Shown here: positions 61,336 through 64,000 of the stretch, in pieces
Numbering within the stretch: the first letter of the stretch is position 1
Layout of the letters: the number at the start of each line of letters is the position of its first letter
Assembly: GCA_964023205.1 (NCBI GenBank)
Contig: OZ026851.1
Coordinates: forward strand, 8,535,637 to 8,599,636
Reading direction: 5' to 3'
Source of the DNA: Lutraria lutraria
Taxonomy: Eukaryota; Mollusca; Bivalvia; Venerida; Mactridae
DNA: 64,000 nt
Position numbers and translations under genes: made by a program
Notes under the pieces: generated by a model
What the model was told of the DNA's origin: nothing
Databases searched by the model: none
What the model saw: the letters and a program-made list of their open reading frames with translations, nothing else

Positions 61336-62685
61336 ACATTACATACATAATAATAAAGTTACACATATAAAACATTATATACAGTCATATAAAGTTTCAC
61401 ATATAAAATATTACATACATATAAAGTTACACATATATAATATTACATACATACAAAGTTACACATATAAAATATTACATACATATAAAGTTACACATAC
61501 ATAATACAACATACATAATACAACATAAATATAAAGCTACGCATATATAATATTACATACATATAAAGTTTCACATATAAAATATTACATACATGTAAAG
61601 TTACAAATATAAAACATAACATACACACATAAATACACATATGATAAATATCATACAAAGGTACATATCTACACATATAAACTATTACATACATAAACAG
61701 CTACATATACAACATTATATTCATGAACAGCTGCTCATATCAAACATCACATACATAGCTACATGTATAAAACATTACATAAAATGTGCATACATAAGCT
61801 ACAAATATAAAACATTATAGAAATAGAAATATAAAACTATACATATATAAATAAAACATTATATACATAGAAATATAAAACATTATATACATAGAAATAT
61901 AAAACATATACATAGAAATATAAAACATTATATACATAGAAATATAAAATATTATATACATACAAATATAAAACATTACAAATTACAAATATAAAACATT
62001 ATATACATAGAAATATAAAACATTATATACATAGAAATATAAAACATTACATACATTGAAATATAAAACATTATATACATAGAAATATAAAACATATACA
62101 TAGAAATATAAAACATTATATACATATAAATATAAAATATTATATACATACAAATATAAAACATTACAAATTACAAATATAAAACATTATATACATAGAA
62201 ATATAAAACATTATATACATACAAATATAAAACATTACAAATTACAAATATAAAACATTATATACATAGAAATATAAAACATTATATACATAGAAATATA
62301 AAACATTACATACATTGAAATATAAAACATATACATAGAAATATAAAACATTATATACATATAAATATAAAACATTATATACATACAAATATAAAACATT
62401 ACATACATACAAATATAAAACATTATATACATAGAAATATAAAACATTATATACATAGAAATATAAAACATATATACATACAAATATAAAACATTATATA
62501 CATATAAATATAAAACATTATATACATAGAAATATAAAACATTATATACATAAAAATATAAAACATTATATACATAGAAATATAAAACATATACATATAA
62601 AACATATACATAGAAATATAAAACATATACATACAAACATAAAACATTATATACATACAAATATAAAACATCACATACATGGATA
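61336..62685. repeat. AT-rich minisatellite, 24-bp unit, with diverged 5' part
   Basis: From about 61800 the unit is ACATTATATACATAGAAATA followed by TAAA (24 bp), with 18-bp deletion variants. From 61336 to 61800 related longer units with ACATATAAAGTTACACATAT occur. Minus-strand frames repeating MFYISMYI are products of the 24-bp unit, which is a multiple of three. Confidence 0.95.
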
Positions 62686-62760
62686 GGGAAATCTTTCACT
62701 ATTTATTAATGATACAGGATAAATAAATTGAAAGGAGATGACTCTAAAAATTGTCTTAAA

Positions 62761-62766
62761 TTTATT
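62761..62766 (-). terminator. Possible polyadenylation signal for the 62.8-kb exon
   Basis: AATAAA on the minus strand 10 nt after the stop at 62776; a second one lies at 62702-62707. The first is close to the stop, so the second may be the one used. Confidence 0.35.
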
Positions 62767-62775
62767 TTTGCTTAC

Positions 62776-62849
62776 TTAGTCGTTTTCTTTGTCAAGTTGA
62801 CAGAATTCACAGTCAATCATATCTACATACAGTCCCAAGATTGTATCAC
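62776..62849 (-). CDS. Probable terminal coding exon of an unidentified gene
   Basis: An acceptor with a good pyrimidine tract (CCTTTTTCAG on the minus strand) is followed by a 74-nt open stretch in phase 1. After the split first codon it reads DTILGLYVDMIDCEFCQLD, then KEND and TAA. Size, phase, stop and nearby AATAAA fit a last exon; the rest of the gene would lie right of the window. I do not recognise the family from 24 residues. An intron 3' end within repeat-rich DNA could mimic this by chance, so confidence is moderate. Confidence 0.45.
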
Positions 62850-62939
62850 CTGAAAAAGGTACAAAAATAAAAATAGAGATAACTTCATAGAGGTATCTAC
62901 AATAATTTTTTTACATGTTTTTTACATCATGTCTGTAAT

Positions 62940-63150
62940 AATATACTAACTAAAAGATTATGTGTGAAGAAAAATAAAAACAATGCAAACACAAAACAAG
63001 AGCACCACAAGCAGTGCCTGGATGCTCGGCTGTTAACTGCCTCAGGGAGATCCATCCACCCATGAAATTTCATGTTGCTACCTCTTGCACTTTCTGATTT
63101 ATGAGCTACTGTAATTAATGTTTTTTCACAGACACAGACCATGCAGTGAT
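62940..63150. other. Possible dispersed repeat, unclassified
   Basis: The stretch around AAACAAGAGCACCACAAGCA and GAGATCCATCCACCCATGAA has the look of a conserved dispersed element, but no second copy exists in the window to support it. No coding signal was accepted. Confidence 0.25.
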
Positions 63151-63357
63151 CACAACGGTATGACTTTTTCTTTGAAAACAGCCGAGCTTAAATAGTTATT
63201 TTAAGAACTAATATTTATATTTACAGATTCTTGTGGTCAACTAGGGCAGGAAATAATAAATATTAACTTACACTTTAACACAACAGTCAATAAATTATTG
63301 AGAGTCACATTACTACATGGAATTTAACTTGACAAAAAATCAATGTTTTAGAGATAT

Positions 63358-64000
63358 TTTGTGTGTGTGTGTTTGTCAGACTATATGTATGACGACTGTA
63401 TGTGCGTTTGTCAGACTATATGTGTGTTTGTCAGACTATATGTGTGTTTGTCAGACTGTATGTGTATTTGTCAGACTGTATGTGTGTTTGTCAGACTATA
63501 TGTGTGTTTGTCAGACTGTATGTGTGTTTGTCAAGACTGTATGTGTGTTTGTCAGACTATATGTGTGTTTGTCAGACTGTATGTGTATTTGTCAGACTAT
63601 ATGTGTGTTTGTCAGACTGTATGTGTGTTTGTCAAGACTGTATGTGTATTTGTCAGACTATATGTGTGTTTGTCAGACTGTATGTGTATTTGTCAGACTA
63701 TATGTGTGTTTGTCAGACTGTATGTGTATTTGTCAGACTATATGTGTGTTTGTCAGACTGTATGTGTATTTGTCAGACTGTATGTGTGTTTGTCAGACTA
63801 TATGTGTGTTTGTCAGACTGTATGTGTGTTTGTCAGACTATATTTGTCTTTGTCAGACTATATGTGAGTTTGTCAGACTATATGTTTGTTTGTCAGACTA
63901 TATTTGTGTGTTTGTCAGACTATATTTGTGTTTGTCAGACTGTATGTATGTTTGTCAGACTGTATGTGTGACAACTGTATGTGTGTTTGTCTGTCTATAT
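63358..64000. repeat. 20-bp minisatellite, about 31 copies, continuing off the window
   Basis: Unit TATGTGTGTTTGTCAGACTA (20 bp) with G/A variants and a few 21-bp units (GTCAAGACTG). Because 20 is not a multiple of three and the unit has no stop in the plus frames, several overlapping plus-strand frames stay open; these are not genes. Confidence 0.95.

Noticed and set aside
61976..62699. Minus-strand frames repeating MFYISMYI
   Set aside because: Translation of the 24-bp AT-rich minisatellite; no flanking coding sequence.
63361..63971. 168- and 189-codon Cys-rich frames with CVCQT and VRLYV repeats
   Set aside because: Several frames are open at once because the 20-bp unit has no stop and shifts phase each copy, the hallmark of a repeat artefact.

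Overview
The window is AT-rich, intron-rich animal DNA: short exons with GT-AG introns, AATAAA signals, tRNA-derived SINE pieces and many MITEs and minisatellites. The gene set and repeat style suggest a lophotrochozoan, most likely a bivalve mollusc; this is an inference, because no species-specific marker was identified. All exon models below were built by hand from splice sites, reading phase and family similarity.

Layout. (1) About 1-3000, plus strand: the last three coding exons of a nicotinamidase whose C-terminus is a hydrophobic tail. (2) 4306-13862, minus strand: a complete 11-exon SLC9B2/NHA2-like Na+/H+ antiporter of 730 aa, with an altered ion-binding motif (Asp-Asn instead of Asp-Asp) and a long acidic C-terminus. 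(3) 13.9-26 kb: mostly intergenic, holding two hAT-type elements with intact 8-bp target duplications and several MITEs. (4) 26223-30862 and 34327-41375, minus strand: two tandem paralogous SLC16/MCT transporters (465 and 466 aa, identical 8-exon structures). Their last exons are much more alike than the neighbouring exons, which suggests gene conversion. (5) 43922-46611, minus strand: a secreted clusterin-like protein in seven coding exons, with a TATA box and a 5' UTR exon; one exon carries an apparent 1-nt frameshift. (6) 47-64 kb: repeat-dominated. It contains a 200-N assembly gap, MITEs with an amplified end, two large satellite-like arrays with higher-order periods of about 1.02 kb and 0.69 kb, a duplicated exon-like module, AT-rich microsatellite arrays, and one likely terminal coding exon at 62.8 kb whose gene continues off the right edge.

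The genes are independent eukaryotic loci, not an operon. The plausible functional themes are membrane transport (SLC9B and two SLC16 genes), NAD+ salvage (nicotinamidase) and extracellular chaperoning (clusterin-like). Long open frames in the repeat arrays are by-products of the repeat units, not genes.
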